Source of the DNA: JABDEZ01 sp965276955
GTDB lineage: Bacteria > Bacteroidota > Bacteroidia > Chitinophagales > Chitinophagaceae
Length of the DNA: 64,000 nucleotides
NCBI GenBank assembly: GCA_965276955.1
Contig: CBDIBP010000035.1
Coordinates: 1-64,000 of the forward strand
Direction of reading: 5' to 3'
In this document: piece after piece, positions 36,548 through 46,658 of the stretch
Position numbering within the stretch: the stretch's first letter is position 1
How the letters are laid out: each line of letters begins with the position of its first letter
The notes under the pieces: model-generated
Databases searched by the model: none
What the model was told of the DNA's origin: nothing
The model's input: the letters and a program-made list of their open reading frames with translations, nothing else
Translations under genes and position numbers: made by a program

Positions 36548-37534
36548 ATGAAGTGTAAACCAGTGCATATGCAGGAAGAGTTATTATTAAAAGAGAATAA
36601 AGACCGTTTTGTTATACTCCCCATCAACTATCCTAAAGTGTGGGAGATGTATAAAAAACATGAAGCCAGTTTTTGGACCGCTGAAGAGATAGACCTGGGC
36701 AGCGACATGAAGGACTGGAACAATCTGAACGATGGGGAACGCCACTTTATATCGCACATACTCGCTTTTTTTGCTGCCAGCGATGGCATTGTGAATGAGA
36801 ACCTTGCCGTCAACTTTATGAGCGAGGTACAGCTGCCGGAAGCACGTTGCTTCTACGGTTTCCAGATCATGATGGAGAACATCCATTCTGAGACCTACGC
36901 GCTGTTGATAGATACCTATATTAAGAACAATGAAGAAAAGGACCGTTTGTTTCATGCTATAGATACTATAGATGCTGTGAAGCAAAAGGCACAATGGGCG
37001 CTGCGCTGGATAGAGAATGGAACATTCGCAGAGCGACTTGTTGCGTTTGCGGCAGTGGAAGGGATATTCTTTAGCGGTAGTTTCTGCTCCATATTTTGGT
37101 TAAAGAAACGCGGCCTGATGCCCGGCCTTACCTTCAGTAACGAGCTCATCAGCCGTGACGAAGGGCTGCACTGCGAGTTCGCCTGCCTGCTCTACGGTAT
37201 GCTCAGCAATAAATTAACACAAGAACAAGTGTACGGTATAATAGGCGATGCAGTACGGATAGAGAAAGAGTTCATTACTGATGCGCTGCCTGTAGCACTG
37301 ATAGGCATGAACGCTAAGCTAATGCAACAGTACATAGAGTTCGTTGCAGACAGGTGGCTGGATGAACTGGGTTACCCAAAAATGTTCAACGCCACTAACC
37401 CATTCGATTTTATGGAGATGATATCCCTCCAGGGTAAGACCAACTTCTTTGAAAAGAGGGTAGGGGATTACCAAAAGGCTGGAGTATTATCGGGCAAGGA
37501 CAACCAGACCTTTTCGCTGGAAGAAGATTTTTAA
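36548..37534 (+). CDS. nrdB: Class I ribonucleotide reductase small subunit (radical-generating)
   Basis: A 328-residue R2 protein that houses the di-iron-tyrosyl radical cofactor. The iron ligands and radical Tyr are in ENIHSETYALL (Glu, His, Tyr), the second half-site in SRDEGLHCEF. The C-terminus ends FSLEEDF, which docks to the large subunit. The sequence resembles eukaryote-type R2 (RCFYGFQIMMENIHSE). It is under a cobalamin riboswitch and 29 bases before nrdA. The ATG at 36548 follows the riboswitch directly. Confidence 0.95.
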   Translation: MKCKPVHMQEELLLKENKDRFVILPINYPKVWEMYKKHEASFWTAEEIDLGSDMKDWNNLNDGERHFISHILAFFAASDGIVNENLAVNFMSEVQLPEARCFYGFQIMMENIHSETYALLIDTYIKNNEEKDRLFHAIDTIDAVKQKAQWALRWIENGTFAERLVAFAAVEGIFFSGSFCSIFWLKKRGLMPGLTFSNELISRDEGLHCEFACLLYGMLSNKLTQEQVYGIIGDAVRIEKEFITDALPVALIGMNAKLMQQYIEFVADRWLDELGYPKMFNATNPFDFMEMISLQGKTNFFEKRVGDYQKAGVLSGKDNQTFSLEEDF

Positions 37535-37563
37535 AACCATTACAACTACAAAATATTTAAGAA

Positions 37564-39957
37564 ATGCAAGTAATAAAGAGGAACGGTAAGAGAGAGAGCA
37601 TAAAGTTTGACAAGATCACCGCACGTGTGGAGAAATTGTCGTACAGCTTGAGCCCGATGGTGAATGTGATAGACGTTGCCAAAAAAGTAATTGAAGGTAT
37701 ATATGATGGTGTAAGCACAAGCGAGCTGGATAACCTTGCCGCAGAAACTGCTGCATCGCTTACCACTAAGCACCCTGACTACGCGTTGCTGGCCAGCCGT
37801 ATAGCCGTGAGCAACCTGCACAAGAACACCATAAAATCGTTCTCTGATACCATGCGCAACCTGCACCAGTACAAGGATGCACGAAGCGGCAGGCACACGC
37901 CCATGATAGCCGACGACATCATGGAGATAATAGAAGCTAATGCAGAACTGCTTGATAGCTCTATCATTTACGATCGCGATTTTGGCTTCGATTATTTTGG
38001 TTTTAAGACACTGGAAAAATCTTACCTGCTCCGCATAAACGGCGCAATAGTAGAGCGCCCACAGCACATGTATATGCGTGTGGCCATTGGTATACACAAA
38101 GAAGATATCGAAAGTGCTTTAAAGACATACAACCTGATGAGCGAGCGTTGGTTCACGCATGCTACACCTACATTGTTCAATGCCGGTACGCCAAAACCAC
38201 AAATGTCTTCGTGCTTCCTGCTGGCCATGAAGGATGACAGCATTGATGGTATTTATGATACGCTGAAACAAACCGCCAAGATATCGCAGAGTGCAGGTGG
38301 TATTGGTCTTTCTATACACAATGTGCGGGCTACCGGCAGCTACATAGGGGGCACCAATGGCACCAGCAATGGCCTTGTGCCGATGTTGCGTGTGTTCAAC
38401 GATACGGCACGATACGTGGATCAGGGTGGCGGAAAGCGCAAAGGTGCATTTGCTATATACCTGGAGCCATGGCATGCAGACGTTTTCGACTTCCTTGACC
38501 TGCGTAAGAACCACGGAAAGGAAGAGAACCGCGCAAGGGATCTTTTTTATGCCCTGTGGATATGCGATCTGTTCATGAAACGTGTAGAGGCAGACGAGGA
38601 TTGGAGCCTGTTCTGTCCGAATGAGGCTCCTGGCTTGCCAGATTGCTTTGGGGCAGAATTCGAAGCATTATATACCAGGTACGAAGCAGAAGGCCGTGCA
38701 CGCAAGGTGGTCAAAGCACAGGAACTTTGGTTCGCCATACTGGAATCGCAGATGGAGACCGGTACTCCTTATATGTTGTATAAAGATGCCGCCAATAGCA
38801 AGAGCAATCAGCAAAATCTGGGTACCATAAAGAGCAGCAACCTGTGTACAGAGATTATGGAGTATACTGATGCTAATGAAGTAGCTGTTTGCAACCTGGC
38901 ATCATTAGCCTTACCCCGGTTCGTTACAGATGGCAAGTTCGATTTTCAGAAGCTATACGATGTGACTTACGAGGTAACAAAGAACTTGAACCGTATCATT
39001 GATAATAACTACTATCCGGTAGAGGAGGCACAAACATCTAATGTGCGCCATCGCCCTATAGGTTTGGGTGTGCAAGGGTTGGCTGATGTGTTCATACTAC
39101 TCAGGTTGCCTTTTGAAAGCGACATGGCTAAGATGCTGAACAAGAACATCTTTGAAACCCTGTACTACGCTGCCATGGTAGCCAGTAAGGACCTGGCTAT
39201 AGCACAAGGTGCATACGAGACGTTTGCAGGATCACCATTATCAAAAGGAATCCTTCAGTTCGATATGTGGGGTGTTCAACCAACCGACAGGCACGATTGG
39301 GATGCGCTGCGTAAAGAAGTAATGGAGCATGGTGTGCGTAACTCTCTGCTGGTAGCGCCAATGCCTACAGCATCTACATCGCAGATATTTGGTAATAATG
39401 AGTGCTTTGAGCCATATACGTCTAACATCTATACAAGACGTGTACTGAGTGGTGAGTTCATTATTGTGAACAAGCATTTGCTGAAAGACCTGGTGCAGCT
39501 TGGCTTGTGGAACAACACCATGAAGAACAAGATCATAGCCAACAACGGCTCTGTACAGAACATTGACGAGATACCTGCTGATATCAAAGAACTATACAAG
39601 ACCGTTTGGGAAATAAAGCAGAGGAACATCATAGATATGGCTGCCGATAGGGGCGCATTCATATGCCAGTCCCAGTCGCTGAACCTGTTCGTAGATCAGC
39701 CAACAGCAGCCAAGCTTACATCCATGCACTTCTACGGCTGGAAGAAAGGTCTGAAGACCGGCATGTACTACCTGCGCACACAGGCAGCAACACAAGCTGT
39801 ACAGTTCACCATCGAGAAACAAGGCAGTAACGATATAGAGCCTGTGATACCACACATGCCTGCTGATGCCGGTACCGATAATGCAGACGACATCACTACG
39901 GAGTTTTCTGCGCCATCGTGCAGTATGGAAGATGGATGTTTGGTTTGTGGGTCGTAG
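37564..39957 (+). CDS. nrdA: Class I ribonucleotide reductase large subunit
   Basis: A 797-residue R1 protein that reduces ribonucleoside diphosphates. It has an N-terminal ATP cone for overall allosteric control (MQVIKRNGKRESIKFDKI). Active-site cysteines are in QMSSCFL, SNLCTEI and NECFEPYTSN; the radical-transfer tyrosine pair is in GMYYLRTQ; and the tail ends with the redox CLVC of EDGCLVCGS. Length and motifs are complete. It is co-transcribed with nrdB under the B12 riboswitch. Confidence 0.95.
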   Translation: MQVIKRNGKRESIKFDKITARVEKLSYSLSPMVNVIDVAKKVIEGIYDGVSTSELDNLAAETAASLTTKHPDYALLASRIAVSNLHKNTIKSFSDTMRNLHQYKDARSGRHTPMIADDIMEIIEANAELLDSSIIYDRDFGFDYFGFKTLEKSYLLRINGAIVERPQHMYMRVAIGIHKEDIESALKTYNLMSERWFTHATPTLFNAGTPKPQMSSCFLLAMKDDSIDGIYDTLKQTAKISQSAGGIGLSIHNVRATGSYIGGTNGTSNGLVPMLRVFNDTARYVDQGGGKRKGAFAIYLEPWHADVFDFLDLRKNHGKEENRARDLFYALWICDLFMKRVEADEDWSLFCPNEAPGLPDCFGAEFEALYTRYEAEGRARKVVKAQELWFAILESQMETGTPYMLYKDAANSKSNQQNLGTIKSSNLCTEIMEYTDANEVAVCNLASLALPRFVTDGKFDFQKLYDVTYEVTKNLNRIIDNNYYPVEEAQTSNVRHRPIGLGVQGLADVFILLRLPFESDMAKMLNKNIFETLYYAAMVASKDLAIAQGAYETFAGSPLSKGILQFDMWGVQPTDRHDWDALRKEVMEHGVRNSLLVAPMPTASTSQIFGNNECFEPYTSNIYTRRVLSGEFIIVNKHLLKDLVQLGLWNNTMKNKIIANNGSVQNIDEIPADIKELYKTVWEIKQRNIIDMAADRGAFICQSQSLNLFVDQPTAAKLTSMHFYGWKKGLKTGMYYLRTQAATQAVQFTIEKQGSNDIEPVIPHMPADAGTDNADDITTEFSAPSCSMEDGCLVCGS

Positions 39958-40078
39958 AGTTTTTACCTTTTAGAATATTTTTAAAGCCTTTCAGTTGCCA
40001 AGTTTAAGTGATAAACATTTGTTCACTTGTAAATAATAAGTTGGTACTGTATATTGCGCGCTCTAAATAATATAACCT

Positions 40079-40660
40079 ATGAAACCAATTGTTTATGTAG
40101 TACCGCTAATGATCTTTATTTCCTCTTGCACCGATGCTGTAAAAGAGAATAAAGAAAAAGCGCGAGTTAACTTTAAGAGATACGAAGACACCTCCGACTA
40201 TGTAAAAGCAGGTGGCAAGATAGATAGTGTATCGCTCATTAAGATGGATAGTCTTACTGCAATGCAATTCAATGGAAAATTTGCCCGCTCTTACAGAGCG
40301 AAATGCCTGGACAGTGAGGCAGTATCCAGGAAATGTGAGGCTAACCTCAGCGACGAAATGATGGTAAGGCGATTGACCGGGATGATGCGTGATCCCGGTG
40401 CCAAATACAAGGCCATACAAATAGAAAATGAGCGATCGATAGCAAATGATTCTACACGTATCGCCCGCATAAAGGAGCAGGTAGCTTCTATGAGGAAACA
40501 AGCGGATAGCCTGGAAGGTGCTGCTAACAATAACTTTTTCGGATATGAGGCCCACTTTAAGGTCTATGGTCAAAAAACAAACGGTCAAAAGGAATCATTT
40601 GACAAGACAATGTTGGTAGATAGAGACATTACGACATTTGCAGTGGCGCCAGGTATGTAG
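40079..40660 (+). CDS. Putative lipoprotein of unknown function
   Basis: A 193-residue lipoprotein. The signal peptide ends in a lipobox (FISSC), so the mature protein starts at Cys 17. The rest is helical and charged, with a coiled-coil stretch (RIARIKEQVASMRKQADSLEG) and a small C-terminal beta part. A promoter is likely in the 120 bases between nrdA and this gene. No family recognised. Confidence 0.7.
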   Translation: MKPIVYVVPLMIFISSCTDAVKENKEKARVNFKRYEDTSDYVKAGGKIDSVSLIKMDSLTAMQFNGKFARSYRAKCLDSEAVSRKCEANLSDEMMVRRLTGMMRDPGAKYKAIQIENERSIANDSTRIARIKEQVASMRKQADSLEGAANNNFFGYEAHFKVYGQKTNGQKESFDKTMLVDRDITTFAVAPGM

Positions 40661-40684
40661 CGTGCCGATGAAACATATTTATAG

Positions 40685-40712
40685 ATGGACGCCATAAAGG
40701 CGTCCATTTTTC
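40685..40712 (+). terminator. Intrinsic terminator
   Basis: A 9-bp stem (ATGGACGCC and its complement) with a 5-nt loop and a run of T, after the lipoprotein gene. Confidence 0.85.
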
Positions 40713-40740
40713 ATGAAAGTAAACTATACATTTGACCCCT

Positions 40741-41769
40741 ATGAAGCTGATCGCTACACTATGTTTATCGCTTTTATTCCAGCAGACGCTTGGTCAACAA
40801 ATGGTGTTGAAGACCATAGAGACAAATACAAAAGCCTCTTTCAGAGGGCTAAGTGTAATAGATGATAAGATTGCATGGGTAAGCGGCAGCAAGGGTACTG
40901 TAGGCAGGAGCGTAGATGGCGGACAAACATGGATGTTTAAACAAGTGTCGACTTTTGAGAAAGCTGATTTTCGCTCACTTTATGCATTTGATTCTTTGCA
41001 TGCCGTAGTTGCCAGCACCGGATCTCCAGCTGTTATACTGCGTACAGATGATGGTGGCCAACACTGGAGCACCGTATACAGAAATGACGATACGGCTGTA
41101 TTCATTGATGGTATGGATTTCTGGAACAGCAAGGATGGCATGATATACGGCGACCCCATAAAAGGACGTATGCTGTTAATGAGTACCCATGATGGTGGCC
41201 GTAGTTGGAAGATATTGCCTGCCACAAAGAGGCCATTGCTGGTAAAAGGTGAAGCATCATTTGCCGCCAGCGGCACGGGTATAAGGTGTGCAAAAGGTAA
41301 TGAACTGGTCATCGTCACTGGAGGCAAAGCGGGGTCGCGGGTTTTTACAACAAACGATCATGGTAATACATGGGAGTCTGTAGGTGCACCTTTTGCTGAA
41401 GGTAAAAGCAGTGCTGGTGTGTTCTCTGTTGCCTATAGAGACGATACTGCTATACTTGTTGGTGGCGACTATACCAAAGAAGAGCTTACGGAAAAGAATA
41501 TCGGCATTTTAGTGCACCGCGATCTGCGGTTCAGCTGGTTGTATGTACTTCAGTATCCACGGGGATACAGGGAATGTGTTGAGTTCGTAGGCAAACATAC
41601 CTTGATAACTGTAGGCCCTACAGGTTTTGATATTTCCAAAGATATGGGCATGCACTGGCTACCGCTCAGTAATGAAACAGGTTACCACACAATACGCAAA
41701 AGCCGAAAAGGGAAACTGGTAATAGCGGCTGGTGGTAAGGGAAAGATAGGGATACTGGAGAAAAGGTAA
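40741..41769 (+). CDS. Secreted YCF48/BNR-like beta-propeller protein
   Basis: A 342-residue exported protein (MKLIATLCLSLLFQQTLGQ signal). It carries repeated BNR-type blades with the S-x-D-x-G-x-T-W pattern, for example SVDGGQTWMF, RTDDGGQHW, STHDGGRSWK and TNDHGNTWES. The layout is like YCF48-type photosystem assembly factors and other propellers; it is not a sialidase by motif. The start at 40741 (ATG) is used rather than an upstream TTG. It converges on the his operon. Confidence 0.75.
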   Translation: MKLIATLCLSLLFQQTLGQQMVLKTIETNTKASFRGLSVIDDKIAWVSGSKGTVGRSVDGGQTWMFKQVSTFEKADFRSLYAFDSLHAVVASTGSPAVILRTDDGGQHWSTVYRNDDTAVFIDGMDFWNSKDGMIYGDPIKGRMLLMSTHDGGRSWKILPATKRPLLVKGEASFAASGTGIRCAKGNELVIVTGGKAGSRVFTTNDHGNTWESVGAPFAEGKSSAGVFSVAYRDDTAILVGGDYTKEELTEKNIGILVHRDLRFSWLYVLQYPRGYRECVEFVGKHTLITVGPTGFDISKDMGMHWLPLSNETGYHTIRKSRKGKLVIAAGGKGKIGILEKR

Positions 41770-41839
41770 TGCATAGGAACAGTTTGATTGAAAAGCAAAA
41801 AAATATATTGGGTATTGACGCTAGCTTCCAGAAAAATGT

Positions 41840-42442
41840 TTACCCAACTGGATAATGTCTACTCCTTAATACCTCATCAATATCGCCCAGCGTAGTATTC
41901 TTTGCCGCCAGCAATATCAGGAAGTGATATAGCAGGTCGGCAGCCTCGTTTTTGAATAGATCATCGTTATTATCCTTGGCCTCTATCACAAGCTCTACTG
42001 CCTCCTCACCTACTTTCTGCGCTATTTTGTTGATGCCTTTTTTAAATAGCTGAGAGGTATAAGACTGTTCAGAAGGCGCTGTTTTGCGTTGCTTAATGAT
42101 CTTTTCCAGTGTAAGCAGGAAGGTGTCGTTTGTGTTGGTCTCATTAAAGCAAGTATCAGCGCCCGTATGACATACCGGGCCTATTGGGGTAGCCTTTACC
42201 AGCAGACAATCATTGTCGCAGTCCTGAGCTATGCTTTCCAGCAACAAGAAATTACCCGACGTTTCACCCTTTACCCAAATGCGCTGTTTAGATCGACTGA
42301 AAAAGGTGACCTTACCAGTGCGTATGGTTTGCTCCAGTGCAGCTTCATTCATATAGCCCAGCATCAGTACTTTGCTGGTGTTGGCATCTTGTATTATAGC
42401 CGGTACCAGCTTATCCATATACTTATCAAAATCGGGTCTCAT
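41840..42442 (-). CDS. hisIE: Bifunctional phosphoribosyl-AMP cyclohydrolase / phosphoribosyl-ATP pyrophosphatase
   Basis: A 200-residue fusion. HisI is residues about 1-105, with GYMNEAAL, WVKGETSGN and the metal-site cysteines in DCDNDC and GPVCHTG. HisE is about 110-200, with QKVGEEAVE. They catalyse the second and third steps of histidine synthesis in the cytoplasm. It is the last gene of the operon and overlaps hisF by four bases. Confidence 0.95.
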   Translation of the reverse strand: MRPDFDKYMDKLVPAIIQDANTSKVLMLGYMNEAALEQTIRTGKVTFFSRSKQRIWVKGETSGNFLLLESIAQDCDNDCLLVKATPIGPVCHTGADTCFNETNTNDTFLLTLEKIIKQRKTAPSEQSYTSQLFKKGINKIAQKVGEEAVELVIEAKDNNDDLFKNEAADLLYHFLILLAAKNTTLGDIDEVLRSRHYPVG

Positions 42443-43194
42443 TGTCTTATGTTTATGCCTTTGTACTTTAAATAGGTTTTCAATTCGGGTATCCCCACGT
42501 CTTTGTTATGAAAGATACTTGCAGCGAGCGCTGCATCTGCAACACCATCACGAAGCACATCCGCGAAGTGTGCCACATTGCCACCGCCACCACTGGCTAT
42601 TACGGGTAGCCGTGTAATTCCGGATATCTGCCTGTATAGCTTTACTGCAAAGCCTTGTCGTGTACCATCGTTGTCTATTGAGGTCACCAATAGTTCTCCT
42701 GCGCCCATACCTGCAGCAGCAGCCACCCAGTCCATCGTGCGGATTCCTGTAGGTACCTTGCCGCCATTGGCATATAGGTACCAGTCGCCATTTTCGTACT
42801 TAGTGTCTATAGCCAATACTATGCACTGGCTGCCAAATTTTGATGCCAGTTGCTCTATTAGTTCAGGCTTTCTTATCGCTGCAGTATTTACAGATACTTT
42901 ATCTGCGCCCGCATTCAGCAGGGCATACACATCATCTACGCTGCTTATGCCGCCACCTACAGTGAACGGGATATTTATCTTTTGCGCTATTTGCTTTACC
43001 AGCGTAGCAAAGGTCTTCCGTTTTTCATCGGTAGCGCTGATGTCCAGGAATACCAGCTCGTCTGCGCCTTCCTTAGCATAGTAGGCCGCTAATTCCAATG
43101 GGTCGCCCACGTTTTGCATATGCTCAAAATTCACCCCTTTCACTGTTGCGCCATCTTTTATATCCAGGCAGGGTATGATGCGTTTAGTAAGCAT
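42439..43194 (-). CDS. hisF: Imidazole glycerol phosphate synthase cyclase subunit
   Basis: A 251-residue TIM barrel that forms IGP and AICAR with ammonia from HisH. Catalytic aspartates lie in CLDIKDG (near residue 11) and AIDTKYENGDW (near 130). Two phosphate-binding segments are seen, including SGGGG. It overlaps hisA by 11 bases and hisIE by four. Confidence 0.95.
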   Translation of the reverse strand: MLTKRIIPCLDIKDGATVKGVNFEHMQNVGDPLELAAYYAKEGADELVFLDISATDEKRKTFATLVKQIAQKINIPFTVGGGISSVDDVYALLNAGADKVSVNTAAIRKPELIEQLASKFGSQCIVLAIDTKYENGDWYLYANGGKVPTGIRTMDWVAAAAGMGAGELLVTSIDNDGTRQGFAVKLYRQISGITRLPVIASGGGGNVAHFADVLRDGVADAALAASIFHNKDVGIPELKTYLKYKGINIRQ

Positions 43195-43915
43195 GTGCCA
43201 CGTATTTTTTCAGGTCACTCATTGTTAATTTGCCTTCATAAAGAGCCTTGCCTATTATCACGCCCGTGCAGCCAACTGCCTCCAATTCTTCAATATCATT
43301 GCTGCTGCTTACTCCGCCGCTTGCAGTAAGTTGCAGGGTAGGGTAGGCCGCCAGTATCTTCTTATACAGGCCCAGCGACGGGCCTTGCAGCATACCATCC
43401 ATAGCTATGTCAGTACAAAAAAGCTGACGCATACCTTGTGCATAAAAGGTCGCTATGTGTTCTGTTACTGTTGTCTCTGTATCCTGCTGCCAGCCATTTA
43501 TAGCAATCTTATCTCCTTTTACATCTGCACCCAGCAGTATTTTATCCCAGCCATAAACCTTCCCCCACTTTATTAGTGTAGCCGGTTCTTTCACAGCTAT
43601 GCTGCCCACATTTATCATTGCAGCGCCATTTTCATAAACGCTCTTCACATCTTCCTCGGTCTTAATGCCACCACCATAATCAATAATAAGAGAAGTGGTC
43701 CGGGCTATGCGGTACAGCTGGTGCAGGTTAGCCACCTTGCCCAGCCGTGCACCGTCGAGGTCTACGATGTGTATGCGCCTTATGCTATTGTCCTCAAACA
43801 TTTTGGCCACATCGGCAGGGGAGTCAGAATACACTTTCTTTTGAGCATAGTCGCCTTGCGTGAGTCGTACACACTTACCATCTATTATGTCTATTGCCGG
43901 TATTGTCTCTATCAT
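43184..43915 (-). CDS. hisA: ProFAR isomerase
   Basis: A 243-residue TIM barrel that isomerises ProFAR to PRFAR. The N-terminal motif IPAIDIIDGKCVRL holds the catalytic Asp 8; the second Asp is in CTDIAMDGM. Phosphate-binding SGGVSS and GVIIGKALY are present. It overlaps hisH by four bases and hisF by 11, so the genes are translationally coupled. Confidence 0.95.
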   Translation of the reverse strand: MIETIPAIDIIDGKCVRLTQGDYAQKKVYSDSPADVAKMFEDNSIRRIHIVDLDGARLGKVANLHQLYRIARTTSLIIDYGGGIKTEEDVKSVYENGAAMINVGSIAVKEPATLIKWGKVYGWDKILLGADVKGDKIAINGWQQDTETTVTEHIATFYAQGMRQLFCTDIAMDGMLQGPSLGLYKKILAAYPTLQLTASGGVSSSNDIEELEAVGCTGVIIGKALYEGKLTMSDLKKYVAHAY

Positions 43916-44499
43916 AGGTCAAAAATGAAATTTTGAAGTATGGTTTGCCCTTCGGTCGCTGACTTTTCGGGATGGAACTGTACTCCATAAAAATTGTTTT
44001 TCTGTATAGCCGCACTATAGTCCAGCCCGTAGCCAGTAGTAGCTATAGTGTATGCACTTACGGGCGTATAATAGCTATGCACATAGAACATATAAGCATC
44101 GTCAGCAACATTGGCGAACAGGGAAGACCTTAATTTCGAGATGTTGTTCCAGCCCATATGTGGTACTTTAATATAGCCAGCTTGAAATTTAATGACCTGC
44201 TGGTCAAAAATGCCCAGGCATTCAGTGTCGCCCTCTTCCGACCAATTGCACATCAACTGCATACCCAGGCATATGCCCAGCACTGGTTGCCATAAGGTTG
44301 TGATGGTCGGTATCAACTGTTTTTCACGCAATGCATCCATCGCCGTACCAGCAGCGCCTACACCCGGAAGTATCACTTTATCTGCATTGCGTATCTCTTC
44401 TGCATTATCGGTAATAACAGCCTCTATGCCTAATCGCTGCAATGCAAATGCCACCGAGCAGGTATTACCTGAATTATATTTTACGATCACTACTTTCAT
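43912..44499 (-). CDS. hisH: Imidazole glycerol phosphate synthase glutaminase subunit
   Basis: A 195-residue class I glutamine amidotransferase that supplies ammonia to HisF. The nucleophile Cys is in GICLGMQLM (about residue 78); the catalytic His and Glu are in GVQFHPEKS. It overlaps hisB and hisA by four bases each. Confidence 0.95.
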   Translation of the reverse strand: MKVVIVKYNSGNTCSVAFALQRLGIEAVITDNAEEIRNADKVILPGVGAAGTAMDALREKQLIPTITTLWQPVLGICLGMQLMCNWSEEGDTECLGIFDQQVIKFQAGYIKVPHMGWNNISKLRSSLFANVADDAYMFYVHSYYTPVSAYTIATTGYGLDYSAAIQKNNFYGVQFHPEKSATEGQTILQNFIFDL

Positions 44500-45608
44500 A
44501 TTAGTCCTTTCGTTGTTGGCAAGGCCATGTGTTCATAGTCTACCTTCACTGCCATGCGCACGCACTTTGCAAATGCTTTAAAAATAGCTTCTATCTTATG
44601 ATGCTCATTAGTGCCGGTAGCGCTAATATTCAGATTGCATTTTGCAGCATCGCTAAACGACTTGAAGAAATGAAAGAACATTTCTGTAGGCATCTCGCCA
44701 ATAAGTTCTCGTTTAAATTCCGCATCCCAAACTATCCATGGTCTTCCGCCAAAGTCTATAGCTACTTGTGCCATGCAGTCATCCATAGGCAAACTAAAGC
44801 CATAACGTTCTATACCGCGTTTGGCACCCAACGCCATCAATATAGCTTCTCCCAATGCCAGTCCAGTGTCTTCTATAGTGTGATGCTCATCTATATGCAG
44901 GTCTCCTTTTGCCTGTATGGAAAGATCAAGCTGTCCATGCTTCGCTATTTGTTCCAGCATGTGGTCAAAAAAACCAATGCCTGTTGATATGTCAGCCTTG
45001 CCGGTGCCATCCAGGTTCAACGTGATATTTATAGCCGTTTCGTTAGTGATACGCGTATGTGTAGCCTTCCTGCCCAGGCCTTTGAGGTAAGAATAGATAT
45101 CATCCCACTTCTTGGCTACAAGGGCTATGTTGTTCTCATAACCATCTGTCTTATCCCTGTTCTCTATGTATATAGCGCTACAGCCCAGGTTCATAGCCAG
45201 CTTTACATCTGTCATCCTGTCTCCTATCACGAACGAGTTAGCGATGTCATAGCTGCCATCCAGGTAACCGGTGAGCATAGCTATGCCCGGTTTGCGGGTA
45301 TCCTTGTGCTCATGCTCATAAGAATCATCCACATGCACATTAAGGAAGGTAATACCCTCACTCTCCAGTATCTGCAGTAGCTTGTTCTGTACTGCATTAA
45401 AGTTCTCTAAAGGGTTATCTGGAGTGCCCAATCCATCCTGGTTGGTTACCATCACAAACTCATAACCCAGCTTGGTCACTATATTGTACAGGTTGCGGAT
45501 GACACCCGGCAGCAGTTCCAGCTGGTCCAGACTATCTACCTGGTGGGTCACTGGTGGTTCGTATATTAATGTGCCGTCCCTATCTATAAATAAGATCTTC
45601 TTTTTCAT
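44496..45608 (-). CDS. hisB: Bifunctional histidinol-phosphatase / imidazoleglycerol-phosphate dehydratase
   Basis: A 370-residue fusion. The N-terminal HAD-type phosphatase (about 1-165) shows FIDRDGTLI, the nucleophile motif, and VTNQDGLG. The C-terminal IGPD (about 175-370) has manganese-binding HHTIEDTGLALGEA and a second HMLEQIAKHG. The order HAD-IGPD is as in E. coli. It overlaps both neighbours by four bases. Confidence 0.95.
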   Translation of the reverse strand: MKKKILFIDRDGTLIYEPPVTHQVDSLDQLELLPGVIRNLYNIVTKLGYEFVMVTNQDGLGTPDNPLENFNAVQNKLLQILESEGITFLNVHVDDSYEHEHKDTRKPGIAMLTGYLDGSYDIANSFVIGDRMTDVKLAMNLGCSAIYIENRDKTDGYENNIALVAKKWDDIYSYLKGLGRKATHTRITNETAINITLNLDGTGKADISTGIGFFDHMLEQIAKHGQLDLSIQAKGDLHIDEHHTIEDTGLALGEAILMALGAKRGIERYGFSLPMDDCMAQVAIDFGGRPWIVWDAEFKRELIGEMPTEMFFHFFKSFSDAAKCNLNISATGTNEHHKIEAIFKAFAKCVRMAVKVDYEHMALPTTKGLI

Positions 45609-46657
45609 GGTTGGTACTTGTTTAAAGTATCAAGCAATATTTTGTTCTCCTCTGGTGTGCCTATAGTAATGCGCAAGCAATTTTCACATAGTGGTACCTT
45701 GCTCCTGTTGCGGACTATGATCTTGTTTTTTAACAGGTAGCGGTACAAGGGATTGGCATCGCTTACCCGCACCAGTATAAAGTTGGCGTCCGATGGATAT
45801 ACGTTCTCTACAAAAGGCAGTTGCTTTAATGCGCCCATGACCAACGCCCTTTGCTCCTTGATGGTCTTTATGGCTTCCTTCACACGGTCTGTATGTACTA
45901 ATGCGTCAATCACCATTTCCTGCACAGGTGCACTCAGGTTATAGGGCGCTTTTATCTTGTTCATAATATCGATCAGTGCTTCTGATGCAAAGGCCATACC
46001 CATCCGCAACCCAGCCATACCCCAAGCCTTAGAGAATGTTTGCAGGATAACTACATTAGGATAGTTATTCAATTTCGATACCCACGATGGATTCTCAGCA
46101 AAATCAATATATGCCTCGTCTATAATGGTGATGCCATTGAAATTGGTGACCAATATCTCTATGAGATCAGCATGTATAGTGTTGCCACTGGGATTATTAG
46201 GCGAGCAAATGAACAACAATTTGGTCTGTTCATTTATGGCAGCCAGCACATCGCCTATTATAGGCTGAAACTCTTCGTTGAGCGACACCTCTCTTACTTC
46301 CACATCATTTATCTCGGCGCATACCCGGTACATACCGTAGGTAGGCGCCAAAGCCACAACGTTGTCCTGCCCCGGTACGCAGGTGGCCCGTATCAGCAGG
46401 TCTATGGCCTCATCGCTGCCATTGCCAAGGAATATTTTTGAGGAAGATACCCCCTTTAATGCTCCTATCTTTTCCTTTAACTTCCCCTGTAGCGGATCAG
46501 GATACCTGCTATACTGGTTCCATGCCGATGCCATACTGTTCTCATTCGCATCAAGAAAAATATGCGCATCGCCTTTAAATTCAGAACGTGCCGAGGAATA
46601 CGGAGTTAATTCCTGTATGTTCTTTCTTATCAATTTTTGCAGATCAAAGTCCTTCAT
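45605..46657 (-). CDS. hisC: Histidinol-phosphate aminotransferase
   Basis: A 350-residue fold-type I PLP enzyme. The Schiff-base lysine is in TFSKAWGMAGLRMG; other conserved parts are SPNNPSGNT and IIDEAYIDF and the phosphate-binding region. It converts imidazole acetol phosphate to histidinol phosphate. One base separates it from hisD and it overlaps hisB by four. Confidence 0.95.
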   Translation of the reverse strand: MKDFDLQKLIRKNIQELTPYSSARSEFKGDAHIFLDANENSMASAWNQYSRYPDPLQGKLKEKIGALKGVSSSKIFLGNGSDEAIDLLIRATCVPGQDNVVALAPTYGMYRVCAEINDVEVREVSLNEEFQPIIGDVLAAINEQTKLLFICSPNNPSGNTIHADLIEILVTNFNGITIIDEAYIDFAENPSWVSKLNNYPNVVILQTFSKAWGMAGLRMGMAFASEALIDIMNKIKAPYNLSAPVQEMVIDALVHTDRVKEAIKTIKEQRALVMGALKQLPFVENVYPSDANFILVRVSDANPLYRYLLKNKIIVRNRSKVPLCENCLRITIGTPEENKILLDTLNKYQP

Positions 46658-46658
46658 G